Source of the DNA: Straminergon stramineum
Taxonomy: Eukaryota; Streptophyta; Bryopsida; Hypnales; Calliergonaceae
Direction of reading: 5' to 3'
Assembly: GCA_963920665.1 (NCBI GenBank)
Contig: OY987266.1
Span: 11,909,001 to 11,973,000 of the forward strand
Length of the DNA: 64,000 bases
Position numbers and translations under genes: made by a program. Below the pieces are notes generated by a model. It searched no databases. It was not told the origin of the DNA and was given only the letters and a program-made list of their open reading frames with translations. Below, in pieces: positions 52,956-64,000 of this stretch (position 1 is the first letter of the stretch; every line of letters begins with the position of its first letter).

Positions 52956-55900
52956 ATGAGCTCCCGAGGGGACGCCGCGACGGGGAAGGAGTGGAAAGAC
53001 GGTGAGGGCCAGGAGAGGGGCGGCGAATTGGTGCGCTCCGACAGCGAACGGAAGGCGCACAGTGTGTTGAGCGATTTGGACCCTTGGACGGCGTGGTTGT
53101 ACAAACCGCACACGCTCATCTTCTCCTTCTTCGGAGCCGCTCTGCTTGTGTACGTCCAGCATTGTGTACACCTTGCTTTCTGTGTTGTGATAGTAATTGT
53201 ACTGATGCGCAATGAAGTGGTTTTCGAGGTTGCGGATTCTTTTCGTGGTCCTAGAGCGTCAGGGGTTGGGAAGAATTTAACTGCTTAACCCCTAAAAGAG
53301 CAAGAGACTCATAATTGGGACCAATTTTCGAGTGGGTCGTTTTTTTGTTTGAATTTCTTTATTTGCTCATTAAAGCGTGGAATGTTCTTCACTGATTCTA
53401 GTGGTATGAAATCTAACACCCCGTGATTCATATTTTTCATGGTATGAGCAATCGAAATTGCCGTTTTGAAATTATGGATCCTCGGTTCTTTAGGGGGCAA
53501 TACTACCTGAGAAGTTGAATTTATGTAATTCGCTCAGTCTGTCTTGTTGGAGTGGAGTGATGAGATTTGGCCTCTGGAGAGACTCAGGTTGAATTTTGTG
53601 AGTGCTTGTTGATAGCGATCTTGTAGGGGAGTTAATTATTGATCTTGTGTTGAAACCCAGTTTATTGCTTATGAGCATTGACTTTGAGGATGAGGTTTGT
53701 GGGGGTTATTGAAACCTTACACAAAATCCAGCGCTCCGAAGAGTGTTCCTTCTAGTGAAAGCACTCAAGCGTATTGAATTTTAAATCCTGACAGTAGTTT
53801 CACTGATATTAGACCCTTTGAGTAACTTCTAGACACCATCAGAAAGAGAATCTTTGCCATGATTCATTGGGAGATGTCTCCATTGTACTTAGGGAAGCCT
53901 GCATATAATCATTAAAACCGTAGGTGATCTCGTGAATTATGAAAAAGATTCACTTCATGATGTTGTCCAAAAGACCTTAAAACAGTCTAGTGTTCGGGAG
54001 ACCCCGATTTATGTGAGATGTGGTTTCGAAATTTGTGCTTCTTTGTGGTGCATGGAAGAATGCTAGCGAATGAACTGATTTGTCAACTGTTGTGCAGCTG
54101 GGCTAGTGGTGCTTTGCAGTCTGAGGAGCATGATCCGGACCCTGAGTCAAATACGAAACGGTGAGTTGATGGTGGAGAGTTCTCTCTGATTGAATTGGTT
54201 CTACGCATTATGAATTGCTGGTGGTTGTAATCGCAGATATTGTCATTTTTTCGTTTGCAATTTTCGATATGAGAGTTTTTATTCAGCCTCTGATTTTTGA
54301 TGATTTAGGTCTCATGTACTCTAAACTGTTGTTCAGGGGTGTGTGGGCAGTGATTGCAGTTTTCTTGGGTTACTCTGTGCTACAAGCACCCCCAACGTAA
54401 GTAAAGGCGATTCACATCTTATCCAATTAATGTCCTCTTAGACCCTGCTATGTTTTGAATGACTTCCTTCTGGGGCTTTATTCTTTCTTGTTCCAAGTTA
54501 GATCCCGCTTTGTCTTTTGGATGTGATGATTGAGGGCTATTCGGTCGCAGCACTGTTCATTTGTGTTTGTGTTTTCATTTGACTGATGTGCTTTTAATCT
54601 GTAGGATTTTGGTACGACCCCATCCAGTATTTTGGCGCTTCATTCATGGGATGGCAGTGGTTTATCTTGTCTTCCTCACCTTTCTCCTATTCCAGGTGCG
54701 TCTATATTTTTCTTGTTAGCAACGCTCCAAGGTTCCTGTTGCTTTACTGTCACCAGTTAGTTCATCTTCAATATCCTTGTGTGAAATGAATGGAAAGCTT
54801 CATTTCTCGTGTAGACTATCGCAAATTCTGTCAATTTTTCATGTGTTTTTTCATGTTTATTTACTTGCCTGTATCATTATTGAGTCCTGTCAAACGGCAC
54901 AGTTCTTAAATGGCTCAAGGATTTCCTACTTGAGTTAAGAATTTGGGAGTACTGCCTATTGTCAATGTCTACTTTGGAATCTCTTCTTTCTAATGGAATA
55001 GACTTCTGAAGAGAATGGGCAGAAATGGGAGAGAAATGTAGACTTCTGAACTGTTGGTTCCTCGTCTGCACCAGAGCCGTGATGGCGCTCGGCAATTTCT
55101 GAAGAATCTGCATCCAGATCTTGGCGTTGGTAAATTTACAAAACTCTCACCAGCACCATTGTTACAGCAAGTCACTTATCTAACAAAACCTAGCAGGGCA
55201 TTACACAAACCTTTTAGGATATCATAGTGAATTTACTTCTAGGTTCATAAGTTCTTCCGTTGTATCAAAGCTGCGCTTCTTGTTAGACAATAGCGTGGTC
55301 AGGTTTCTCTTAATGCAGCTTATTTTAATGCTTGCTTTGGATTCTTTAGCAGGCACTTACTGTACTTTTTTGTGTGCAGAACTGAAGGAGAGGTCATACG
55401 GAACTGACTGTAGGATCTACACTCCAGAAAAATCGAATAAATTTTCCAACGTCTATGTAAGTACGTAGCTTTTATTTAATACAAACTATTGTCGTTTTGT
55501 TACCCAGTATCGCAGTTGTTTTGTTTATTTTTCACTGGAGTCGGAAGGCTAAAGAAATGGTCATGCCCATGCTCAACGTTCTCATTCCAGCCAGATCACT
55601 GAGCTCATGCGACGTTTATTTTCTTGCAGGATACATTATTTGACGAGTATGTAGTAGCGCACACCATCGGATGGTGGTGCAAGGCCATAATGATTCGAAA
55701 TCTACCGTTTCTGTGGACTCTCTCCATTGCTTTCGAATTTGCAGAAGTAAGCCATTTTTTACTACTTCCAAGCATGTGTAGTCGTAGGCTTATGTTTTTG
55801 CGGTTCACTTTATTATAAAAAAATGGGTTCAGAGGTGCACTTGACGTGGATTTAAGGAACACATTGCATAGCTCCAATAGCTTATATTTTCTGCTCTGGT

Positions 55901-57570
55901 CATCTGCAGAGAAGTTTTATTCATATGCTCCCAAACTTCAACGAGTGCTGGTGGGACAGTTTTGTTCTCGATGTGTTGATTTGCAACTGGTTTGGTACGT
56001 CACAATCCTTCCTTCTGATTGTTATGCACATCTTGTCAATCTGATTTCTTTTTGAACTGATTTTGGTGATTTATGTACAATCTTCTTTATAATGAATATT
56101 TTAAACCTCAAAATCTTCGATGTATAGAAGATAGCATGCTTGTGCTTGAAATTCTTACGTCTTACTGCTTAAAGTGTTGAAAACGATAGTCGTTTTAGCG
56201 TATGAGATACTGAATCATTACGGTTGTATGGACGAGAGAAAAGTTGATGAGAAGCTTGAGATTCGGGTTCAGGGGAACTAAGAGGATGACTTTGAATTGC
56301 TCAGGGATCTGGGCTGGAATGAAGACAGTAAAATATTTTGATGGGAAGACGTACAATTGGGTTGGGGTGAGTCAGCAGAAGACAATTATTGATAAGGTAT
56401 GCCTGCAATTCTTACCCTTCCACCTTTCCTCTTGTAATGAGTTAACCTTGACCTCAACCTGGCGACGCTCCTAAGCCTCTACTACTAGCTCAAACTACAC
56501 AATCCAACACCAGCATATTAACTATGCATTAACGTGAAACTACAGGCATTAATTCTTTTTTTGAATTTGAGGCCAGGCACGGCGGGCCCTGGGGCAGTTC
56601 ACTCCGGCCTTCTGGGATAAGGATGAATGGAATGCACTACAAGGTCCATGGCGGTTTCTGGAAGTCCTTGCGTGTGGAGCAGTGATTCTTTCTGTCGAGG
56701 TTATGGGATTTTTCCTCAAGTTTATTCTATGGATTCCGCCTCTGAACCCTCTCAATTCCTACCGCCTCGCAGTCTGGTGGCTAATTGCCAACCCTGCAAT
56801 TCGAGAGTACAACATGTTTCTAAATGCAAGGTTAGCATGACACTCTGTATACTTGCACTAACGAATCACCCCACTCTCTCTTTTGTAACACAATATATGA
56901 AGTCTAGGCAACAATTTTGGGATTCTTGCAAAGAGAAACAATCCTGTTTCAGCCTATTGAGACCCATTGTGTAGATGATTTCTTATAACCTATTTTCTGA
57001 TTTGTTGCAGCGGACCTGCTAAGCTCGGTGCATTCTGCTGGTTGGGTATATCTTTAGCAATTTTGGAGGCCCTTGTTTGTGTGAAATTTGGACGAGGTAT
57101 AAGTTTCTCAATCATCACATTCTTGGGGAGTTGTCTGAGCAGTGAGAAAAGAAATGGAATCCAGAATCGTCTTGTTTACAATCCTGAGCTCATGATATGT
57201 TTGCAAAGGCAGATGTGGCTCGCATTAAACTTATTTATTTGCTTTCATCCAGTCCTTAATCTACATTATTGGTTTTGTGCTGAAGTGGAAAGGCATGTAC
57301 TGTACATGCTTGCTGTTGCAATTTTGAGTCCCAGATCCTACTTTGTCCTCGAGCTTTTGACAAACATTGCTCTCTTTAACATCAAGATACATCATTTTCT
57401 ATCTCTGACTAGACTTTTGTGTGTGTGCAGGTCTCTTCCCTGCTCCTGCTCCCAGCCATGTAATCTGGTTCTGGTCAGTGATCATTCTAGGCCTTGTGTT
57501 GTTTCTGTGTGGTTGGACATACAAAAACACGAAAGCCTCCAAAGAGAAGAACTTAAAGAAGACGTCGTAG
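52956..57570 (+). CDS. PSS1: phosphatidylserine synthase, base-exchange type
   Basis: Twelve exons (52956-53149, 54098-54160, 54337-54396, 54605-54695, 55075-55129, 55380-55456, 55630-55746, 55910-55994, 56305-56396, 56577-56830, 57011-57096, 57431-57570) join in phase to give 437 aa; Arabidopsis PSS1 has about 425. Landmarks: [14 protein letters not shown] at the start of the first membrane segment, [86 protein letters not shown], and [20 protein letters not shown]. It is a multi-pass ER membrane enzyme that exchanges the head group of PE for L-serine, releasing ethanolamine. The C-terminus is lysine-rich ([13 protein letters not shown]). The serine decarboxylase gene lies downstream on the same strand. 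Intron 1 carries a possible decayed MITE. Confidence 0.96.
53289..53497. repeat. possible decayed TTAA MITE in PSS1 intron 1
   Basis: Begins CCCCTAAAAGAGC after TTAA 53285-53288 and ends TTCTTTAGGGGG, an imperfect terminal inverted repeat. The right flank is CAAT instead of TTAA, and the interior does not match the other copies clearly. Confidence 0.4.
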
Positions 57571-58130
57571 AGCAGGGCTGTAAAATAGCACAGTTAACCC
57601 TTTAGAATCCCACACAGTAGAGGTGCTCTTCTGGTCACCCTGACCTTCACATGTGGTGCTACAGTGATAACTAGGAGCGACTGGTTTAGAGACTCTCTCG
57701 AGGGAAGAGGATACTTAAACTTTTAGGCACCTGACCCCATCTCCTAACTTATACCGACTCCTGTTGCCAACAGCACCTCATCCATTTGGTTAGACTTACG
57801 AGCAAGTGGTGGTGTAGGCATGACTTGGCTAAATGTCTATGGCCACTGATATTTGAATACAAATGCAGTTGTGGTCACTGTCGTTTATTGAGGTCTAAAC
57901 CTCACACCCTGAAACTTCATAGGATAATAGTGATAATAATGATTTTGCAATTATCAATTAACGATAATGATTTTGATTAATGATTTTGTTTTCAATTATC
58001 TTTCCACAGCTCTACAAGCGTACATCTTCCAAAAATCCCACTACTATATATCTTCAATTCCTTGAAGTGAAGAAATTAATATACTCTACCGAGCTTAGTG
58101 TACTGTTCAGTGTTTTTTGGGTCTAATTCA
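57571..58130 (+). other. 3' UTR of PSS1 and flank
   Basis: Probable 3' UTR, then AT-rich flank with a short direct repeat (GATAATGATTTTG, twice near 57930-57975). No gene. Confidence 0.4.
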
Positions 58131-58357
58131 GGGAGACGTAAATGCCGACGCGGACGTTTGGTGTCCTATGGATGACAAGGAATTCTCCTGTGTAGGACAG
58201 AAGTGCAACTATTCATCTTCGGAATTAGGGGGTGGAAAGGGAAGATCTTCTACAGTAGTTTGACCTCCAATGGATATTTTTGGATTTTATAAAGTAGATG
58301 ATGTCACACGGTTCCAAGAGCCATGATTTCCACGGTCATCAGTCCGTCCTTTAAGGG
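58131..58357 (-). mobile_element. piggyBac-like MITE, inverted copy
   Basis: Right end CCGTCCTTTAAGGG is directly followed by TTAA (58358-58361). The left end is degenerate (GGGAGACGTAAATG) with no adjoining TTAA. The core is highly similar to the 43433-43796 copy, sharing GGATGACAAGGAATTCTCCT and GTGCAACTATTCATC. Confidence 0.78.
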
Positions 58358-58361
58358 TTAA

Positions 58362-61300
58362 CTGATGGTCTAGTGTGCACTGTTGGGGTTCAACCATGGT
58401 TTTGCAGATACGGAGCTCATTTACCTTATTTGGATGCTTGCAGAATAGAATGTTTGCTTTATGTTTCACAACTGCATCCTCAGAATTTAACTCGTGGTTT
58501 TGCCACAAAATGAGGGGTTGTGATAGAAACACCATTCAATTGAATGCTGTTTCTACTGGTAATAGCTATATCTATAGATGTGGATGCACAAAAAGGGGTA
58601 TCATTTATGAGATTATGCACAGAAAATAGATTGATAGGGAACTTGTTTTTCCACAAGGATCGTAAGTATAGTAGGTCTATTATGTATGAAAATAGAATTG
58701 TCAAAATATCTAAAAGCCCTTGTGGGATTAGAAGTTTAGGGAAGTCACGTGCTCTAGGGGGAATTCGATCTATCAAAGAAAGTACATCCTTCACTCACCT
58801 GTCCATCTTCCACAACCGAGTTCCACAACCCTGGTAAGTCTATACAGTTTAATGGTTCCACAGAATGACGGAATCCTCATAATTTCACAGCCTCGTGATG
58901 CTTAACGAAGATCCGGACATCCCCGCCCGCCCGCGAGTCTTCGCAGATCTTGACTGGGCGAGCGATCGGCAGCATATTTGAGATCCTGCAGAATTTTATG
59001 TGAACCCGTTACTGCAGCTTCTGCTGCTGATTTCATTTGGTTGGGTGATTTTCACGTCTCTGTGGGGCCTGACTCATTGAGTGCATATGGCTTGTTGTTT
59101 TGTCTTTGTCGGTGGTTGGGTATGAGTGATGTCCATAACGCTCATGACGCATTTAGGGTTTATGCAGAATAGAATCGACAGATTGCCAACATTGTGTAGC
59201 TAGATCGTCACATCACCTTCAATGTCCGTTGAGATGCGTATCGAATGGAAAGATTGCAGGCCTCCACATGGCCATATGCTCCAAGAAGTATCACCGTATT
59301 AAAATTTCTGAGTCAGATCTGCTTTTCCGTCGTAATTCTACTTTCGTGCATCAATTCGACGGTCGTTCGCCATTGCTCATTGATCTTGGAACTTGGAACT
59401 TACAACTGTAGCAGAGTTGTAATGGGATTACTGGATCGTTATACTAGTCATAAAGCGTTTAGGGTTTGTGCAGAATAGCATCAACAGATTGCAAAAAATG
59501 AAGTAGCTGGAGAGCGACCCAGAGCTGCTGTCGAAATCGTGTGAGTGGGAACGATGAAAAGATGAAGCCAAACCGGAAACCCTAATTCCTAAATTGGCAG
59601 CAGTGCATCCACATGAGATGGGTGTAAGTTGTTTCACATCGAGACCATCGCGTTTCTCTTAGCCATTTCTGCAAGTACTGAAGGTGAGACTAAGCTTAGC
59701 TCATGCTGGAACTATCTCCCTTCGGTTGTCTTCAGTGGTGGTTTCTGCAGTGCTCTCTGGCATTGAAACCTGTGCACGTCACAACTTTTCTCCAAGTTTC
59801 AATGTCGTTACTTTTCATTATTGCTTTTGACATTGGAGATTGTTCAAACGAAGTCTTAGTCCGACCAGAGTTTGGGCTATGCCACGGTGCGAGCTCTCGA
59901 GCGCAACTTATAGAGCTCATGTTACAATGTTTGACGTAGTAATTTTACATACAAATGTGAAGTATTACTGCAGAATCTTTCTCGAAGTTTCACGAAGCGG
60001 CTTTCAGTTTCTCCTTGAGCGCTGGTACTGGCATTTTACTTGTAGTAGTAATATGTAGACAGTTAGAGGCTTCAGTAATCGTATAACCATTCTAACGATC
60101 TCCCTGTGATGGGCACATCAGCTCTGAGATTTTTCCTGGTACTTCCCATTCATCCGTTCCACGGAGGAGCATGTAGTGAAGCCATTGTAGTTGCAGTCCC
60201 AAGGTGCATGAAAAGGTGTGTGCTGACTTTCCTGGCTGATTGCTGTGGGTTTTGTTTGCTCATTTGATGGAATTACATAAATAACTTTGCACGGGCCAGG
60301 TGACAGACCCCATTGATTCTCAGATTCAATGGATCTACGACGTTCATGGCTGTACTTTCGCAGGAACACATCTTGACCTTTCGTCATAGGGGACAGGTGG
60401 ACAAGAAGCAGAAAAAGCCAGCACCCGCATGGGTTGTGGCAGTGTGAGCTGAGGAGGAATTGGTCACTTGCATTTGAATGGTCTCAAGGAATCCTGAATC
60501 CTTGAAAAGCTGCCACAAAATTGAGCTTGGGTCCCACGGTACCGCAGGACAGTGCAAATTCCTCGCTGAATATTCTACGAAGGTGGATCCAATGATCGGA
60601 AAAAAACGGCAGTTAGTTCAAAGTTAGCCGGTGGATTTGGGAAAAAAACCGGTTGCATTTTGAAATTAAAGGATGCTAAACCAGGAAGAAAATTCTAGAA
60701 CTGGAAATCAACCGGTGCCACCCAAAATTTGGAGGATATTTGACCATCTCCTTAAAATATTTGGGGGATTTCAGCTACCTTGCCCAAAAAATTATTAGCT
60801 AATACCTGGCTAATGAAGGTTTGTTGCCATTGGATATCAACCTCTGCACTTGTGCTAAAGGCCCTAGTATGAAATTTTGATTACTAAAAATTGAAAAAAA
60901 AAAATGAAAAAAAATGAGAAACTTTACTAGCTCGCAACTCATAGAGTCATGGCTTGCCACCTCGTAGCGGTGTAGGGCACTTCCCGAAGTTGCTAGAGGA
61001 AAAACTTTGAAATCTCATGAAAACATCCAATTTGGACAGTGTCATGTGATTGGCTTTAGGAGGACCTAACAAAGACTGTGACAACATAATAGAAGAGGCC
61101 ATTGACTTGTGGAATAATTCTTCTAAGTTTTACCATTTATATGCAAATCCTGCGCGGTACCTTACAGGGGTAGTAAAAGAAATATTTGAAGAACATAAAA
61201 TTGGTACTTCTTGAACTCTTTTGATTTCGTGCAACCTATTCATAACCGTCCTCAACTCCATATTGCATGGGTTGGGGGATCCTTGGCCTTCAAGTGGTGA

Positions 61301-62947
61301 AGGACTTTGTCAAGTTCAATTCTTGCTAAGGATGCCATATTAATTAGTACTTTCATTTTTAATCTTTTTTTCTATATTTTATACAAATTTTGAAATTTAG
61401 CTAGTGCCAATTTCAAGTTAGGGGAAATTTGCCAGTGAGAAATTGAAATTAGAGAAAATAAACCGGTACTTTTTGTGATTCAAAGGATGTAAGGTAAACT
61501 AGCCCATGACAGGCAAATTGCCTAATGCAGTCACCTAAGAAACCACCTATTAGAGTCTTACATCAACCCATGGCAAATTTTTTGTGATAAATGAGATTAG
61601 GATTACATTAGGTTGATTTGTGGCCATAATCTTGTCTTGGGAGATGGTCATGAAGTTATTAGTAACTGTCATAGGGCACTTACACCATTCAAGTGTAAAT
61701 TGGTCATAAGAAGTTATTTTTTTATTCCTTCATGTCATGGCCATGTTAGAAAATGTTGTAGCCATTTTAGAAAATGTTGTGACTGCTTTAGGTGGTAATA
61801 TGACCATTATGGGAATCCTTTTTGCTGATTTGGGGTAGTCTACAGACTCTGTTGGGCTAATTGGGCTGTACACTTCAAAAATTCATAAAAAATTCTTACT
61901 TTGTCCAAAAAATAAAATTTCAATTGCTTCCTTCAATTCTCACATATGTCTATGTATGGAAAAAAATCTGAATCATTTTTCTAATGGCAACAACACAGAC
62001 CACTCATTCTGCCTGTCATAGGCAGGTTTACCTTAACCGGTGCCCATTGAAAAAAACCCGGTTCATTTTCGCAGAAGGAGGAAATCAGCTGGAGGACCTC
62101 GAAAAATTTCCCGAACACTGGGTGGATCTGACAGGGCTACATATGCGGAGGGAGGTGATAGGCTCGGTGACGCAGGGCTGCTCTGGCTTCTTTTACAGTC
62201 GCTGGTAACTGCCACGTCTTCAAGGACGACGTTGTCGTGTCGTGCTTGCTGCTCCCCAGTTGGCTATTGCCCTGGATATTCTGATTCAGGTTCAGTACCA
62301 GCCCACCCTAACTTACTGCAACAGTGCAATATGCATCTGGCGAGTTAATAAGATACTTCAGAAATGTAACTGTACTTCCCTCGACCAGTCTTATTGCTGT
62401 AGGCTCCGTCCCTGATTGTTTTATGTCAATATAATATAGTTCAGATTGCATGACAGCCTTGGTCACGCATGAGTCACACATGAGATTCATGTTTGACTGA
62501 GTAATTTGTGAGTTTCAGTGGACGACAACTGGAAAAGCAATTTCCTCCAATGAATGTGATGAATATGTATTCACTGATATGTGAAAATATTCCAATTCCA
62601 ATTTCAATCCCAAGTAGTTCACGGAATCAGGATGTGACAAATTATTGTCTCGATTACACTACAACATTGTCTTCCTCTAATACGATATTCTTAGCCGACG
62701 GTTACAAAGGAATGAAAGGATTCCAGACCATGCAGAGGTGAAAATTCGGAGGTAGAATCTTCGCTACAACTTCGCAGCTGAGGACCCTATAGAGTCGTCC
62801 CACCGTCCTCGGTCGGCTTTATATGCTGGTGGCAATTGCTGCTAAATTGTGTGGCGATCTGCTTGTGCTGTAGAACTTGTTGCGACATCTGCACTAGGAA
62901 AGGTGCGATATTGGCTTGGAGGTGTTATCTTGCAAGAGGAAGTCGAC
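58362..62947. other. 4.6-kb intergenic region, leading into the serine decarboxylase promoter
   Basis: No protein gene could be supported. The part from 58900 to 60560 has gene-like base composition but only short frames, plus a diverged direct repeat of about 39 bp at 59149-59187 and 59455-59493. From 60560 to 62060 the sequence is AT-rich with several AACCGGT words. The last 500 bases probably contain the serine decarboxylase promoter and 5' UTR; that frame is open upstream to 62849, but family similarity starts only after the ATG at 62948. Confidence 0.4.
59149..59493. repeat. direct repeat pair within the unassigned region
   Basis: The units at 59149-59187 and 59455-59493 share TTTAGGGTTT.TGCAGAATAG, then ATC.ACAGATTGC. 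Similarity is weak beyond the roughly 40-50 bp core. Confidence 0.5.
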
Positions 62948-63816
62948 ATGACGAGAAGTGTGGAAGCAGCTGTGTCGAAGGCGGTGAGTGTGGAGAAAAG
63001 CTTCTCAAAGAAATGGACACCAGTTTTGGCAGCGGAGGCGTTGCCGGAAGAGATTTCGTTTGACGTCTTGAAGAAGACGGTGCTTCCGGCTCTAGTGAAT
63101 GGGCAGAATGGAGAAGCAGGGGACGACGTTGTGGTGGAGCAAACGAAGGACTTTGTGCTCGGGAAGAATATTCATGGGACATGCTTGGAAATCACGGAGC
63201 CGGAGATGGACGACGAGGTGACGGGAGACAGAGAGGCGTACATGGCGGGCGTTCTCGCTCGCTATCGCAAAACGCTCGTGGAGAAGACCAAGTATCATTT
63301 AGGTACTGCGGACACCTATAAACCAAAAAACTCCATGTTCTTGTGACATTGAAGGAGCGGCGTATGTCTTAACCCTAACGTGCAGAGAAGTCGCGTCCTA
63401 CTTACATTTCTGGTTCTATCTTATGCTGTTGTCTATCAGTATTGTGACCATCCAGTGATCCACGTCTTTGATGGTTTTCTTTTGGTTTAATGTTGACTTT
63501 CCTTGTTGTGCATCGTGGCATTCATACTTAGTGTGCCCTGTTCTGTCTAGGCCATAGCTTTGATGCTTCTTTTCTGATTTTCAGGTTACCCGTACAATCT
63601 TGACTTCGATTATGGAGCTTTGTCACAGCTGCAACACTTCTCCATTAATAACTTGGGTGATCCGTTCATCGAAAGTAACTACGGAGTCCATTCCAGACAA
63701 TTTGAGGTCGGTGTCTTGGACTGGTTCGCCAGGTTGTGGGAGCTCGAGAAAGACGAGTACTGGGGGTACATCACCAACTGTGGTACAGAGGGAAACCTAC
63801 ACGGCATTCTTGTGGG
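62948..63816 (+). CDS. SDC: serine decarboxylase, PLP-dependent (5' part, runs off the window)
   Basis: Two exons are visible, 62948-63302 and 63585-63816, joined in phase 1; the second ends in phase 2 before GTGAGT, so the gene continues beyond 64000. The first 195 residues are readable; the family has about 480. After a variable, charged N-terminus (about 1-70), [51 protein letters not shown] and [14 protein letters not shown] match plant serine decarboxylase closely. The enzyme converts L-serine to ethanolamine for PE and choline synthesis. The PLP-binding lysine lies in the missing part. The related histidine decarboxylase label sometimes used for this family is less likely. The start is the ATG before MTRSVEAAV. 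Confidence 0.95.
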
Positions 63817-64000
63817 GTGAGTATTCGGTCAGCTTTGAAGCTTGCTTATCTCTCTATATGACACATCCTCTCCAGTTTCAGATATCATTTTGGAACGTCT
63901 TGTACCCAAAATTGTCCCATGCTTGCGTAGCTAGTGGGGAATTGATCTATGGAATGATCTTCTTACCGCTTTTGCTCTGTATCTGTATATATGTTATTGC
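63817..64000 (+). other. intron of the serine decarboxylase gene, cut by the window end
   Basis: Begins with the donor GTGAGT at 63817. No acceptor followed by family-like coding sequence is seen before the window ends. Confidence 0.7.

Noticed and set aside
59978..60387. Short frames on both strands between PSS1 and serine decarboxylase
   Set aside because: None exceeds 90 codons, shows a domain, or joins to another by plausible splicing.
62849..62947. Longer N-terminus for serine decarboxylase from 62849
   Set aside because: The extra residues do not resemble the family, and the ATG at 62948 gives an N-terminus of usual character.

Overview
This is nuclear DNA from a land plant. Five spliced genes and one two-exon small-peptide gene sit in long AT-rich, transposon-filled intergenic DNA. 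Introns are short (about 60 bp to 1 kb) with GT...AG ends, and every recognised product is closest to a plant family: TAXIMIN peptide, mitochondrial gamma carbonic anhydrase, PEX4, full-size ABCC transporter, base-exchange phosphatidylserine synthase and plant serine decarboxylase. The species cannot be fixed from the sequence. Dense MITEs and heavily decayed retroelements would fit a non-seed plant (bryophyte, lycophyte or fern), but that is a guess. All six genes lie on the + strand. I rebuilt them exon by exon, and the phases join cleanly throughout.

Layout: 671-1206 TAXIMIN-like peptide (2 exons); 3031-5222 gamma carbonic anhydrase (5 exons); 5.2-19.1 kb a repeat block with a 973-bp TTAA-flanked element, an AT-rich foldback, a GC-rich inverted pair holding a truncated LINE, a decayed gag-like reading frame, and a solo LTR with a perfect 5-bp target duplication; 19130-21231 PEX4 (5 exons, the first contributing only the ATG); 21.6-33.6 kb more MITEs and AT-rich repeats; 35121-42858 ABCC transporter (12 exons, 1328 aa); 42.9-52.5 kb a third repeat block with nested transposons; 52956-57570 phosphatidylserine synthase (12 exons, 437 aa); 62948 to the window edge, the first two exons of serine decarboxylase.

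The last two genes belong to one metabolic circuit. Serine decarboxylase turns serine into ethanolamine, the head group of phosphatidylethanolamine (PE). Base-exchange phosphatidylserine synthase swaps serine into PE and releases ethanolamine. They are neighbours on the same strand with no recognised gene between them. The gamma carbonic anhydrase keeps two of the three zinc-binding histidines; the third position is threonine.

The mobile DNA is unusually readable. A family of about 185-225 bp MITEs begins CCCTTAAAGG or CCCTAGAAGG, ends in the inverse, and is flanked by TTAA, which are the hallmarks of piggyBac-type elements. About ten full or partial copies occur in the window, one inside the first intron of PEX4. 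A second TTAA-flanked family of about 960-975 bp has two copies. Two short CACTA-type MITEs have perfect 3-bp target duplications; one is nested inside a piggyBac-like copy. A further MITE family carries an internal minisatellite and 12-13 bp flanking direct repeats, and one of its copies hosts another 853-bp inverted-repeat element.
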